Shown here: positions 20,840 to 32,745 of the stretch, one piece after another
Layout of the letters: every line of letters begins with the position of its first letter
Position numbering within the stretch: position 1 is the stretch's first letter
From: Coriaria nepalensis
Lineage: Eukaryota > Streptophyta > Magnoliopsida > Cucurbitales > Coriariaceae
Assembly: GCA_027186245.1 (NCBI GenBank)
Contig: CP114498.1
Location: forward strand, 1,185,501-1,249,500
Direction: 5' to 3'
Length of the DNA: 64,000 nt
Notes under the pieces: model-generated
Databases searched by the model: none
What the model was told of the DNA's origin: nothing
The model's input: only the letters and a program-made list of their open reading frames with translations
Made by a program: the position numbers and the translations under genes

Positions 20840-23276
20840 ACCCCCCCCCCTCAAGGTTCAGAGCAGTAATTTATTTTCTTTTTGGAAATTGTTGAGGAAA
20901 TGGTGTTTCTTTAAGTAGAATTGTTCTTCATATTGGAAATGAGGAGTTTTTGGTGATACCGTGTTTAATTTCTTTCTCTAAAAATTATTACATTTGACCT
21001 CAAATCAGGAAAAAGGTTATTGGTTTGGATGATCTTCTGACCGATTTCTACAGGAGAAGAACCAACTCATTGAGAAGGAGTCTAACAGGCAAAGACTAAA
21101 AGAACTTACAGATCAGATGAAGATGATTTTAGCAAAGAAGCTAAAGTCTCTGAAGTTGTTGATGAATGCCAAAATATGAGCAAGAGTTCTCCACCTCTAC
21201 AAGTCCCTTTTAGATTTATTAGCTTGTTCTTTCTAGCATGAATGAAACAAATCCAGTTTTTTTTTTTTCTTTTTCCTAGATGAAAGAATTAGGCTGCGAA
21301 GAAGATGTCTCCACATGGGGCCTACGGTGTTTCGGAGAACGAGGTTTTCTTATGGACAGCTAAAAGCTTGATACATTGCAAAAAATTCTGAAGATCTTAT
21401 TTTTATTTATTGATTTTAATTGCTCTTTCATTGTCATTTTCAGGAAAACCCTACCAAGTCTATTCTTTCCAGAAGCTAAAATCTGCACCCTTCTGCAGAA
21501 TTTCATTGGTTCTGAACTCATACAATTTGGTGGAATTGAGTACAGAAAATGGTGCTTGATTTCTCTCCCTTTTATTGACAAGAATTCTAATTGTTATAAA
21601 CAATTAGCTGGCTTTGAGAGAAAAAGTTAAACCCATTTGCTTCTTTTGCTTGTTCTTACAGAAAGTTTCCTTCCTTGAAGGCTATTGACAAATGCTGGCT
21701 CTCAAAATTGGTTCTTTCTTGTAGCCGTTGTAGAAAAAATCAACGGCTGGTTCTTTCTTGTAGCCGTGTAGAAAAATCAACGGCTGTATGGACTCTAAAT
21801 TTGAGTGAGTATATCAGTAAATCTTAATATCGGTGGATCTTAAAAGTGATGTGAGGTTTTCTTTTTTTCTCATATGCTTTTATTTTTCTCTTTTTATTCC
21901 TAGTGTTATATTCATCAAGAGAAGAGTTGAGAACATCAGCATACGACTTTTGGTGCACTATTTTGTCCCCAAAAAATGAGGTGAACTGGAATAGTTTTGT
22001 TGACTAGCCACTTCGGATTTTTCTTTTTCCTCCGTTGCTTAAATTCTCTCTCCTAATTTCTAACCAGGTGAGTGAACTGCCTATTGAAATCGACTGGTTT
22101 CCGACCTATACTGAACTAAGACAAGCTCTTGAAACCTATGGATTTCTATCCAATTTTTCATCAGATGCTGAACACATCAACGGTGGTAAAAGTGATTCGA
22201 AATTTCATCCCATATGCATCATCTTCTAGCATTCTCATTTCTTATTAAAGTCCTACCCCATTCACCTTATAAGGTCTATCTCATTTTAGATTCTGGTCGA
22301 GGTGGGCCACCGCAGAATATAAACACTTGGATCAAAATACTAGCCCTTTACTTTCAGATAAGGTGACAATTAGAATAGAAGCTTGTTATTAAAGGAAAAA
22401 AAAAATCAATCTTAGACCGATCTGTTTAAACATTCCAGTTTGCAGGCATAAAAAACAGATATTTTCAGTCTCAGAAGCTGAGGAGCTAGTGGAAGTTATT
22501 ATTTCTCTATTCCTAGACCGCCAGTTACAAGGGTTAGTGATGCTTTTAAATGAATGTTTTCATTCACTTCTCAGTTACTTCACGGACGGAGAATGGAAAG
22601 CTTGCTATGACAAAATAGCAAAATCTCTTGCTTTCAGGTACAAATATATCTACATTATATGCTTTAATATACATATACTACTATTTTCTCAGACTTTAAA
22701 ATTGATGTTATTTTTCAGGGTTCCTAAGGATTTAAATTGCTTGCGATCTGTGGAGTGCATATCGAATGTTGATACTCGTAGTAAGCAACTTAGAAGGACC
22801 ACTGCCTATCACATTCTTCTTCTTTGTTTCGATAATAAGGTACCCCTTTTTTAATTATTACTTATTTATTTTCCCTCCCCAAATCATTAGGTTAAATTCC
22901 TCTCGTTGTCTTTGTTGTTAGGCTTCCAATGAAGAAGAGATGCTGAGATCACTCATCTCGATCTCTATAAAAGATAGAAGCTGTGATCTGTTTAAGGTGT
23001 ATATTTACTTGGTCTTGGCTGAGAATTGGATCTTGCCTAGTCTGATGATTGAAGACAAGCAGGTAATCAATGAGATGTGGGGCCTTTTTCTTCGGAATTG
23101 TTCTTGCCACATCACCAGTACCGACTTGAGGTCTTATGCATCAAAGGTCAGTAAAATCACGCTATACATTCCGGGATTTTCATTAAACATTCATGATTGA
23201 AACATTTTTTGTTATTTCCAATTTGCAGGTCCGTAACAAGGCATCGTACATCTTACAAGGCTCTGTGAACAAATAG
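20541..23276 (+). pseudogene. ASAP1: ASAP1/NSE6-like SMC5/6 subunit gene with frameshifted 5' half
   Basis: The product resembles plant SNI1-associated protein 1 (At2g28130, CANIN domain), an NSE6-type partner of NSE5/SNI1 in the SMC5/6 DNA-repair complex. Exon 1 (20541..20608) and the start of exon 2 (21009 on, KKVIGLDDLLTDFY) are family-like. In exon 2 two single-base losses are needed to join DDLLTDFY, KNQLIEKESNRQRLK and SDEDDFSKEAKVSEVV. In the next-but-one exon frames change again around an internal 38-bp duplication (21710..21785). From about 21904 on, exons are clean: LYSSREELRTSAYDFWCTIL, then LPIEIDWFPTYTELRQALET, EELVEVIISLFLDRQLQGL, VPKDLNCLRSVECI, NWILPSLMIEDK and the C-terminus ending LQGSVNK, TAG at 23274. 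Either a young pseudogene or local sequence errors. Confidence 0.7.
20797..20850. repeat. C43-A-C10 homopolymer tract
   Basis: Forty-three C, one A and ten C in intron 1 of the ASAP1-like gene. The longest of seven G/C runs here. Confidence 0.9.
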
Positions 23277-24167
23277 GTTGTTAGAAAGGTATAAGGTTTA
23301 AACAACTTAGTGAACTTTTTGATGTTGTCAAGTGTAACTATAAAGATGTTACGTAACATGTTAGAGCTTGTCATAACACCATAGGCGACGGCTGTCTTTT
23401 TGGTATTTTTTTTGCAGAGAAGCTTTGCCAATTAAATCACTATATGTACCTACAAAATCTCATATCCTTAGAATTATGCCAAATTTAACTATTTTACTCA
23501 ATCAGATTTGGTCACGTTAATTTGAATTTATACGCAATCATAATCACTCCATATCTTCATGTGTGTGAGATCTGGTTGTTTATTATTAGTTATGTGTTAA
23601 AAGTAGAAATATGTAATTACGGAGATATTCTTGTAATAAGTTAGAAGTATGATTCCAAATAAAGAAAGATTTGGTTTTTTCAGACCAGTAATATGGGTAA
23701 TAGATTATGGATTTGGTCGGAGCGGGGAAGCCTGACAGGAAAGAACAAAAATATTTTCCCTTGAGAAGAACAAAAAGTCGTTAATTTCAAAATGAGGTTC
23801 GGACTGGATTACCAAACTTTATATTTTGCTTCGGAAAGCCGTTGTGCTTCCGAACCTCCAATCGGGCCCTCTCTTTCACTTCTTTCCCTTTTAAATCTTT
23901 TATTCTAACCCATTTCAGATCTTCCACCATCTCTTCTTCTCCTCATTTTCTCGCATCCAAGAAAGAAATCGATAGTTTGAGAGAGAGAGAGAAAGAGTGA
24001 AGGAATTAGGGTTTTTCATGCTCCTCGCTCTTTGTTTCAGTTTCGAAGAACAGTCTTTCTCTCTTTAGGGTTTTTTTTTTTTCTTTTTTCCTTTTAATTT
24101 TCTGGGTATTTGTTGAATACCCATTTCAGTTTTTGAAAAATCGAAGAAAGAGGTATTATCAGGTAAT

Positions 24168-25855
24168 ATGAAAGCTGAGAGATTGACGAAAAGATCGTCT
24201 TTTGGGACCATAATCCGAAACAGAATATCGGACATTACAAACTCTCAGACAGTCAAGCCTCGTAGTAGCGTTAAAGATGATCAAGACCCGCCTCAGAATC
24301 TGCACTCCAATTACAAGGACTACATTGACCAACTCATTAAGGTACTACACAATTAATTCTCCCCTGGATTTCTCATTCAGACTTGATTTTTTTTTTTTTT
24401 TTCCTTTTTGGCTGATGTATTTTTGCTCTTGTTTTCCCCCTATTGGACCAGGAAAAGATGGCCTTGGCCAAAATCATTACAGAGAGGAAGTATCCACGAA
24501 TTTGGAATTTTATGTTTATTTATTTATCATTCTTCAATTCTCTCTCTCTCTCTCTTTTTCCCCCTTTCATATCTGTGATTTCTTATATGTATATGAACTT
24601 ATCACTAATCACTAATCCAATGAGGGGGGAAGGGTTTGGATTTGTCCTTAATTACAATTGGAACAGTAAAATAATTGAAATAAGCGGAGAAGAACTGCAG
24701 AGACTTAGGGTCAGTGTTCAGAAATTGCAGCTGCAGAATTGGCATCTTGCTCAATCTAATACCCAGATGTCAGCAGTACGAATTTTTCTCCCCGCCTCCC
24801 CCGCTCCCTCCCCCCCCCCCCCCCCTCCTTTTTTTTTTCTTTTTAAGCTCAAGATCAACTCTACTCTTTCTGAATTGTGATTCGTAATATCGACCTTATC
24901 TCTATTCATTTTTGTGTGTGCAGGAACTTAATTCAGGAAAAGAGAAGGTGAAATTTTTTTCTATTCATTCTTTAGCTTTTCCTTTTAAATATATATATGT
25001 GATGCTGAATTTGTTATTGTGTTGAATAAATTCAGCTAAAAACACTACATCATGAGATTGTATGCAAGGATGTCTTATTAAAAGCGAAGAACTTGGAGCT
25101 TGAGGTTAGATTCCCAACTCTTACTTATATATGTATATAATCATTTCATGCTTTACAAGAAGAGATGTAATAATCCTCTTTTTTTTGTTTTTTGTTCGGA
25201 AGGGCAAATTGAAGCCGGTTAATGAAAAGAAGACTGAATTACAGGAGGGAGAGAAGGCAGAAGGGAAATCTTCACAGACAGACAATGATGATGAAAGGAA
25301 AGCCAGTAATAGGAATATAAGAATTCTGAGAAGTCAATGTATAAAATGCTTGAAAACTCTCATCATATATATATATCCTCAATCCAGTTTCTGAGACATA
25401 TGATGCCTCTAATTTTACTTTCAGCTATGGGCGCTTCTACCCAGAACGAAACCGTAGCAGATAATGACAAGGCTGAAAACAAAAGGTATGCTGTAAGCTT
25501 ATGATGCCTGTAATTTATGTAAAGTGAGTTGTTACTACATTCATTGCTTGCTTTTTAATTTATGTGCAGGCCTTGTTTGAGAAGACAGTCTGCTAGATTT
25601 AATAAATCCCATGAGAAGGAAAACACGGAGAATTTGTTCGAGATAGAAGACGCCAAGTTCCCCTCGAATCAAGCACTTGAAACTCCAATTCGTGAAGAAG
25701 ATTATACTAGTAATAGAAAGGTTGAGGAGGCGAAAGAAAATAGCTCTGCCTTGAGGCAGAGATCTTCAATCGGAAGACCAGTTCGAAAAGCTGCAGAGAA
25801 GGTTCAGTCTTATAAAGAAGTTCCTCTGAATGTTAAAATGCGAAGAAACGAGTAG
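24168..25855 (+). CDS. SGO1: Shugoshin, centromeric cohesion protector
   Basis: Eight exons, 24168..24341, 24452..24489, 24667..24775, 24924..24947, 25036..25104, 25203..25338, 25425..25485 and 25570..25855, give 298 residues. All borders are GT..AG. The N-terminal half holds the shugoshin coiled coil (EEKMALAKIITER-like helix, then EELQRLRVSVQKLQLQNWHL and LKTLHHEIVCKDVLLKAKNL). The C-terminal half holds the basic SGO motif (RPCLRRQSARFNK, about residues 204-216) that contacts centromeric chromatin. Shugoshin recruits PP2A to protect REC8 cohesin in meiosis. Whether it is the SGO1 or SGO2 paralogue cannot be decided here, so the symbol is provisional. A CT-rich leader with GAGAGA lies at 23978..23995. 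Confidence 0.9.
24810..24825. repeat. C16 homopolymer
   Basis: Sixteen C in shugoshin intron 3, within a pyrimidine tract. Confidence 0.9.
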
Positions 25856-26479
25856 TGTGATCTCTTCTCTGTTGTATACTATGATAATAAGCACTCGTTG
25901 TTATTATTGTGTTGTCGTCTGTGATGACTCTGTGGGGGGGACTCATGTATTTATTTTTAATTTAAGTAATTTTTTATTTTCCTCATAATTTAGGACTAAA
26001 TTTTAAAAACAAAATGATATATATTTTAAACTAGATCATAAGCCCAATACCCGAATTGGGATGATTCGTAATTTTGTTAGTGGGCCAGGTGAACCTAATA
26101 ATATAATAATTAAATGAGGCCATAAGTTAGGCCCAAGCCCATTTCTCTTCAGTAAATTAACCCAAAAATCTCTCCATCATGTTCTAGAATCTAGACATTG
26201 AGGAAGAGAAGAGAAAGTCAAGAAATGACACGTAGAGAAGTTAAATACGTGTATAAGAACAAAAGTGAATAGGGTGTCTAAATACCGAACACTGCTAAAA
26301 AAGCAAAATATGAATCCTTGTGATCGGAGCACTAAAAAAATCTGATTATGGGCCATCCACAAAATCTCACAAACATATCTGATTGCTGAAAACTTATTGG
26401 GCCAGGTGGCAAAATCCAACAAACTAGAACTACTAATCCGCCTTTCACATGCAAACACGACAAACGGGCCGTCGTTTTA

Positions 26480-26556
26480 CCCGACTTTTATTATTATTTT
26501 TTTTATATTTTTATTATTTTTATATTTTTATTATTTTTATATTTTTATTATTTTTT
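26480..26556. repeat. 17-bp tandem repeat, unit ATATTTTTATTATTTTT
   Basis: Three to four near-identical copies in a T-rich context. Confidence 0.75.
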
Positions 26557-26874
26557 TTAGAAGGAAAGAACAAAAAAGTCCCCTCCAAACCGCGTTTCAT
26601 AATAGGGGCAAAATAGTTGTTTAACAGATTTTATTATTAAACATTATGATCAAATAGTGTAGATTGGACTTTGGATAAATGGCTAAATGTGGTTTTGACC
26701 TAAAGTACCTCATCAAATTGATATTTAAATTTATCAATAACATATTGAATAGGAAGATATGATACATATATTAACATGTTGCAATGTTTTTATTTTTATT
26801 TTTATTTTTATATTAATAATATTCTCTCAAAACATTGTTTAAGAAGGGCCCACTTGGGATTCCCAAATATCTTT

Positions 26875-26877
<3 letters not shown>

Positions 26878-26905
<28 letters not shown>
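26878..26905. repeat. (TA)n microsatellite
   Basis: About fourteen TA units in the gene-poor region. Confidence 0.85.
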
Positions 26906-26908
<3 letters not shown>

Positions 26909-27483
26909 TTGAAGTGGAATTGACGACCCACCTAAAGAATAAAAAAGGATGATTTTTCTCATCTAATTTTTGTTTATTTATTATTTAATTAGGGATTTAA
27001 TGGAGCCCACACGGTTTTAAAGAAAGTTGGCATCTTTGATTTTCTAAAGCTTCCCTCTGGCCGATAAGACAGGTATTAGCCGTTAGGACCCCACTATACC
27101 ACTAGAGTTAGACTTGGTCACTGTGTGTTTAGCTCTCTAACCTTTCCCACTTAAACCCAGAGGGATATTCGAGCTTCGTGTAATTTACGATTTCACCCCT
27201 TTCCGCGAAAATTGTTGAAGAATCAATTCATGTATTATTAACTGATACCAATGAGTAAAGTAATTGAAAGCAAACTAAAAATTGATATATAACCAATGTT
27301 GTTCCAAATGAAACCTAAATCTTGCTAACAAGTTATGGCTAAACAAAAAGAAACATGGTGGTGGTGGTACACTTGAAAACATGTTGGTGCCCAATAAAGT
27401 GAACAAGTCAAAAGAGGGTAAAGGCTAGGGTTGTTGGCTTGTTAGTTATATCTAGTGTCTTTATTTTGCCTTTCGGAAGGGCA

Positions 27484-27485
<2 letters not shown>

Positions 27486-27540
<55 letters not shown>

Positions 27541-27546
27541 ATATAT
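27486..27546. repeat. (CT)n then (TA)n compound microsatellite
   Basis: About 22 CT units directly followed by about eight TA units. Confidence 0.85.
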
Positions 27547-27648
27547 GTAAATGGTACATATATGTATCTATATATATATCCTTAACCGACCCACAAAGAA
27601 ATTCGTTACTCTTAACTGTTTCATGTCTTTACTAGGATCATGCACAAC

Positions 27649-27720
27649 TTTAGATTTACCTTTCATGCAAATGCCTATAATAAGTTTAGATTTACCTTTC
27701 ATGCAAATGCCTATAATACG
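27649..27720. repeat. 36-bp direct tandem duplication
   Basis: Two copies (27649..27684 and 27685..27720), starting TTTAGATTTACCTTTCATGC, identical but for the last two bases. A recent duplication in non-coding DNA. Confidence 0.9.
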
Positions 27721-28024
27721 CTATATATCCAAGTTGGTGGATCTGCATATCTCTCTCTCTAAAAAGATCTATGATAATACTTCGTGTTTAGAGTAAATTA
27801 AGGTTATAAAGACAACACTCGTCAAATTTGAATTCTATGGCCAAATATTGACGATCAAGTGAAATACTAATGAATAGTGAAAAAGTTTTGCAATGAACAA
27901 GATGCTACACATGAGAGAATTTTATAAGGTTAATACTTTCTTTATACTCTTTTGTTTTTATAACTAATTTAACGGAAAATTAGTACTAATAATTATTGCT
28001 TATTTTTCTACGTAATCAAGATGG

Positions 28025-28096
28025 CTGGTTATATAAACTTATAACTAATCACAACGATAAATATGGTTATAAACTCATTATAACTAATCACAACGA
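28025..28096. repeat. About 35-bp diverged tandem duplication
   Basis: Two adjacent copies sharing ATAACTAATCACAACGAT, each preceded by a GGTTATA..AAAC segment. Confidence 0.7.
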
Positions 28097-30001
28097 TTTA
28101 ATGAATTATGTTGTGCATTTGCGCAACCGGATGATATTGCTAGGGCATGTTATAGATTGAGAGAAGGCTTTAGAAATACGGTAAAGTTTGAGTCAAAGTG
28201 CAAAAAATATGCCGACCAAATTAAAGGGAAAAAGAGTGTAAAATTAGGAAGATGTGACCCACTTAAATAAATTAATTTACATAAACATAAACATAAACAT
28301 ATGGTGCTGATGCTTAATCCGTACCCACATGGATCAAGTTTATGTTAGAAAAATATGTATTAAATGATATCATAATGCATGTTTATGTTGGCAAAAGTGA
28401 TCATGTAATAATAATTTATGTCCCCCACTTTTTTTTGTATGCGAGAGCTTTCAAGCATCTCTCTACATGCTAAACACAACATCTCATGTCAAGTGAATAT
28501 TCTCATGTACATGTTTTCAATTTTACACCCTAATGGATAAAACTTCTTCTTTTTTTTTTTGTTATCTCTTTCATCTAACATGAACTTCTAGCTAGTGTGC
28601 TAGAAATAAAAGTTAATTAAGTTATTATTTATCATCGTAGAAATATGAACTCTCAACTCAAAATTAATTAGTAATAGATAACGATTTTTATTAAGTATTA
28701 TTTTTCACATTTTTCTTTTCAATATGATTTGATATTCTCAACATATCTCTTCACGTGTGTCGTAATTTTAAACCAACATAAGTAACTTATTTATTTTTCA
28801 TAAAAGTGATGCAAAGCACGTATGATAATTAATCTATCATGTATATATAAATCTATAAATAATCAGATAGTAAAAATGAATTTTAAAATCTTAAATCCCG
28901 AACATTCCTAGACTCAAACACTTGGATCATGATTATGATGTTAGACAATGAAGAGTGTGAAAAATACCATAATGTCATCAAATAGAGATAGTGATATATA
29001 TTGTGTTTCTCATACATATATGATAGTGTCTGAGACCCTTGTCTAAAGTAAAATCAATTAGTCTTATAAAACTGATTAAACATCTTTGCAAGTTGCAACT
29101 AACTTCTCCAAATCAAAGGGATAGAGCACTTTTTTACCGTTACCAAAAATGAGATATAGTTGACAGTTACAAAAATGATGAACAACTTGTATTACAACTA
29201 TGATCGTGCTTATTATTGTTTGCATAACATGCCGAGGAGAAGATAATGAGTAATAGTGATCAAGGAGTGCTCCCTCATTATCTCTTAAATCTTTTATTTT
29301 TCATTTTTTTTTTTTGAAAAAGGTCCCAAAATTTTTTTTTTTAAAATAAAAGCGTGATGCCTTGTTATCTAAGATATCTTTCGACTGTTCATATGGTTTT
29401 ACATTAAGTAGGAAAATCGTTAATACCAATCATATAGCTATTTAAGCGTGTAACCGCAAAGCAACCTTAATTATATCAAAATACATTGCGAACACCAAAT
29501 GTATCGAGTACTCTTATGTAATTATCTTGATTTAAACATCAATAATTATGGATTTGACTTAAAAATACTTATTTCACCCTTCAAGTTAGTCAAAATCACT
29601 CTACTTAATTACGAGAAATACCAATTTGCTCTACATTTGGATTAGAGGATTAGATCCCAATTCTTGTTATGATGTCGTCTTAAGAGTATGCACCTTTAAT
29701 TTTTATAGAAATTAAAATAACAACATGCAAATTAATTGCCTCCTTATTTTATGTAAAAGGTATATCATTTCAAATATTATCATAATTTAGGGTGTAATCG
29801 AATCGAGTCGAATATTGATAAGGTTGAGCTTGGCTCGTCTAACTTTTACTTTGCTCAAGTTCAACTCAACTTCGACAATATTTGAAAAGTTTGGCATGAG
29901 CTCAAGCTCGTGTATTCTTTAAGGATGTCGAGCTCGAGCTCATTGAAATCACCTCTCATATTACACAAAGTTCGACCTTAAGCTTAAGCTTGAACTTAAT
30001 T

Positions 30002-30358
30002 TATTGGAATTCGTCTTATATTATTTTATGAGAAAATTTCTAATTAGTTTATAAGTTAAGAGTTATGTTTTCTTCTATAATATCTTTTAGGAGAAAAAAT
30101 TATTGAACTCATTAATTTATCATCATAATATTAAAGTTAGATCATAAGCAGGTGTATCCATACTCTATTGACAAGTATCTCTCACCTATTGTATCACTTG
30201 TTGGGTTTTTAGAATAATAAGCTCACAAATGATAGGAGTGTTGGAATTCGTCCCACATCATTTAAAGATAAGATCTCTAATTGATTTATAAACCTAGAGT
30301 TCCGTCTTTTTCTACAATATTTTTTAAGGAATAAACTATTATAAACATCAATTTATCA
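30002..30358 (+). mobile_element. TRIM-like element A
   Basis: Two diverged direct repeats of about 120 bp (30002..30122 and 30239..30358) both start near TTGGAATTCGTC, share a CTAATT..TTATAA..AGAGTT core and end in AATTTATCA. Between them are 116 bp that start with a decayed primer-site-like stretch and end in a purine-rich AGGAG beside the second repeat. The small size and layout fit a terminal-repeat retrotransposon in miniature. The internal end (ATCACTTGTTGGG..) resembles that of element B, so the two belong to one family. Confidence 0.5.
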
Positions 30359-30738
30359 CAGTTAAGCTCATTTAGTTAAATATATTAAGAATCTGACTCT
30401 GCTCAACTTTTCTCCGCTGTGTTAACCGGCGGCGACATCAAGCTCCCTTCCTCTTTTCTCACTGCTATATCGAACACACTACATCCTCTATCTTAGGTCT
30501 TGAGAGCTCCATCTTTCCCTTCTCTTCCGCTACGAATTTGTGCCATAATACCTATACTCTGAAAATCCTCCTTTCGCCTTACCACGTCCCACGTTTTGCT
30601 ATTTTCTGGTTCTAATTCCACCATGAACGCGGATTCTCATAATTTCACTCACTGATTTTTTATTGCGCCTCCATCTCCTTCAGGTTCTACGAGTGGATGT
30701 TTTTCCTTTTTGTTCTATGTTTCTCTTATTGCAGGATC

Positions 30739-31380
30739 ATGGTGGATTCTTCCGGAACAATTCCTACGCATTCTTTTGCGTCTGTGCTCGCTGATTAAAA
30801 ACCTTTGACTGCTAATTCTACTCATCATCATGGTGAATTCTCATCATTCAAAGGGGTTCCAGCGGTGAAATTTTCAGCAAATGATATCAAGAAATCAGCA
30901 AAACCATTTGAGTTAGCTCTAATTGTCAAATTTTCGCATGGAAAACCCAAAATTACTGAGGTTCTGGATGCTCTTCTGAAAACTGGATTCAAGCAAACTA
31001 TTCAGGATGGTGTTATGGATCATAAGCATTTACTTTTGAGATGTTCTTTCTTGGAAGATTACTTACGGATTTGGACTAACAGTATATGGTATATTAAAGG
31101 ATTTCCAATGAGATTGCTCAAGCGTTGATGAAGAACCTCCTTTAGCCCCTATGTGGATTTCCTTCCCTTCATTACCTTGGCACCTCTTTGCTAAGTCTGC
31201 TTTGATTACTCTTGCAAAGTGTATAAGTAAACCTGTTCAACTTGAGGAAGCCGGTTCAATGTTTAAATGGCCAAGTATCGCAAGATTTCTAGTTGAATTG
31301 GATGTTACTAAAGACCTACCAAATAACATCAAGATTAAACAAGAGACTTTTGGATTCTGGCTATCAAGAAATAGAGGATG
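30739..31380 (+). mobile_element. Decayed LINE ORF1-like sequence (DUF4283 type)
   Basis: Starts MVDSSGTIPTHSFASVLAD, hits an in-frame TAA at 30796, and continues as GVPAVKFSANDIKKSAKPFE and FPMRLLKR. After a frame change near 31125 it reads PLAPMWISFPSLPWHLFAKS and ITLAKCISKPVQL. This is the DUF4283 region found in the first ORF of plant L1-like LINEs and in derived zinc-knuckle proteins. No knuckle, endonuclease or reverse transcriptase follows; a GA-rich tract comes next. It is a dead fragment. Confidence 0.75.
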
Positions 31381-31624
31381 ATCAAGAACAGAGGAAGATC
31401 ATGCAGAATTGAGAGAGAAGGGAAGAGAGAGAAGGAAAGAGAGAGAAAGAAAGAGAGAGAGAATAGTGATATTTTCTATTTACTAGTACTGTAAAAATAT
31501 ATGTAGGTGTATCTTAAATACCATGATTAACAATTTAACTAAGAAATAAATTAATCATTTACGGCCTTTAATCATAAACGACTCTAACTAACCGAAGCTC
31601 CCTTAAAGTGGCGGGTGAAAAATA

Positions 31625-31909
31625 TCAAGAACCCTTCCTTAGATTGGATAACAAGTGAGTGAGTTGATTTTTTCCTAAAGGTTTGGTAAACATATCAGCC
31701 GGTTGCTCTAAAGTATGGATAGCAACAATTTGGATCAAACCAGAAATAATCTTCTCCCTGACGATGTGGCAGTCAACTTCAATATGTTTTGGCATGCTTG
31801 TGGAAGACCAAATTAGCTGCGATTTGTCCTGCAGAGCTATTGTCATAGTGAAGGGGAATTGGGGTAGAGCAAGAATGATCAAGGTGATTAACAATCCATA
31901 TAAGCTCAT
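31625..31909 (-). mobile_element. Ty1/copia Pol fragment (RNase H end)
   Basis: The minus-strand frame reads SMPKHIEVDCHIVREKIISG and then LEQPADMFTKPLGKNQ, matching the end of copia RNase H (KHIDxxxHFVRE and ADxFTKPL motifs). No integrase or reverse transcriptase part is present beside it. It is in opposite orientation to the LINE fragment and lies between the two TRIM-like elements. Confidence 0.8.
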
Positions 31910-31931
31910 AAGTTGTTAGAGCCATGGAGCC

Positions 31932-32244
31932 GTATTCATCATTGGCTGGAGTTATAACTAAAGAGTTCCTCTCTCTTATTCTACAAGCTCTTTTAAAGGA
32001 AGAAATAATTTATCTATTAATTTAATATGATATCAGAGCTAGACGTTGTTCACGCTTCGTTTAGTAAAATGACCTCTTATATATTGTGTCACTTGTTGAG
32101 CTCTCGGAATAACAGGCCCATAAGTGAGAAGAGTATTAGAATTATCCGATAGAGATGATATTTGGTTGGTATATAACTAAATAGTTCACTATTCCTCTAC
32201 AAAATCTTTTAAGAGAAATAATAATTTTAACTCTAAAATTTATT
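31932..32244 (+). mobile_element. TRIM-like element B
   Basis: Diverged direct repeats at about 31932..32025 and 32133..32244 share TTGGYTGG..TATAACTAAA.AGTTC, a TTCTACAA..TCTTTTAA segment and GAAATAAT. Directly after the first repeat is TGATATCAGAGC (32028..32039), one base from the plant initiator-Met-tRNA primer binding site TGGTATCAGAGC. A purine stretch (GTGAGAAGAG) precedes the second repeat. This is repeat, primer site, polypurine tract, repeat with no coding room, hence TRIM-like. Confidence 0.6.
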
Positions 32245-32662
32245 AGGAGCATTTGTACTAGAACTTGAAGTAGAATTGATCGAGTGCTACTTAACTAGAG
32301 ATTTTTTTACCTCATTTTCAAGTTAAACATCTTAATAGAATGAGCTCTGATCGTTCTCCTATTTTATTTGGCAGTCTATTGGGGGTACTACAACGAGCAA
32401 GCAAGCAAAAGCAAAACTCTTGTCTTCTCGAAAATCTCTATTTATGTGAAGAACTACAGATTTATAATGAGGAAACCAAACTCTAAACATTATTGAGTCA
32501 TACTTACCCATATTTATAGGGAAACAAACTTAAGTGGTAGATGTTCTAGCTAATTTAGCGTGTAATTAGCTAAGCTACTTACAAGCTTATTGATTTGAGT
32601 ATGTCACGACTCACGCTCGACTTATTTGTCTGTATGAACTTCGAACTTAACTTAAGCTCGAA

Positions 32663-32743
32663 TAACTCGCGAGTAGCTCGATTTGATTTCAATCCTGATC
32701 GTAACTCGCGAGTAGCTCGATTTGATTTCAAATCCTGATCGTA
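32663..32743. repeat. 40-bp tandem duplication rich in TCGAG
   Basis: Two copies starting AACTCGCGAGTAGCTCGATT differ by a single inserted A. Related TCGA/AGCTCGAG-rich DNA occurs at 29793..29960, on the other side of the retroelement nest. Confidence 0.85.
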
Positions 32744-32745
32744 AC

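Larger units (their letters stand above)
25856..29792. other. Gene-poor AT-rich region
   Basis: About 3.9 kb without a supportable gene. It holds tandem T-rich repeats (26480..26556), (TA)n at 26878..26905, (CT)n followed by (TA)n at 27486..27546, a 36-bp tandem duplication (27649..27720) and a second one of about 35 bp (28025..28096). The start is the shugoshin 3' flank. Confidence 0.6.

Noticed and set aside
20656..20895. Proline-rich ORF across the poly-C tract
   Set aside because: The proline run is only the C homopolymer translated; it lies in an intron of the ASAP1-like gene.
27551..27796. 81-codon ORF with a repeated 12-residue unit
   Set aside because: The repeat is a 36-bp DNA duplication in non-coding DNA; the frame has no other protein-like features.
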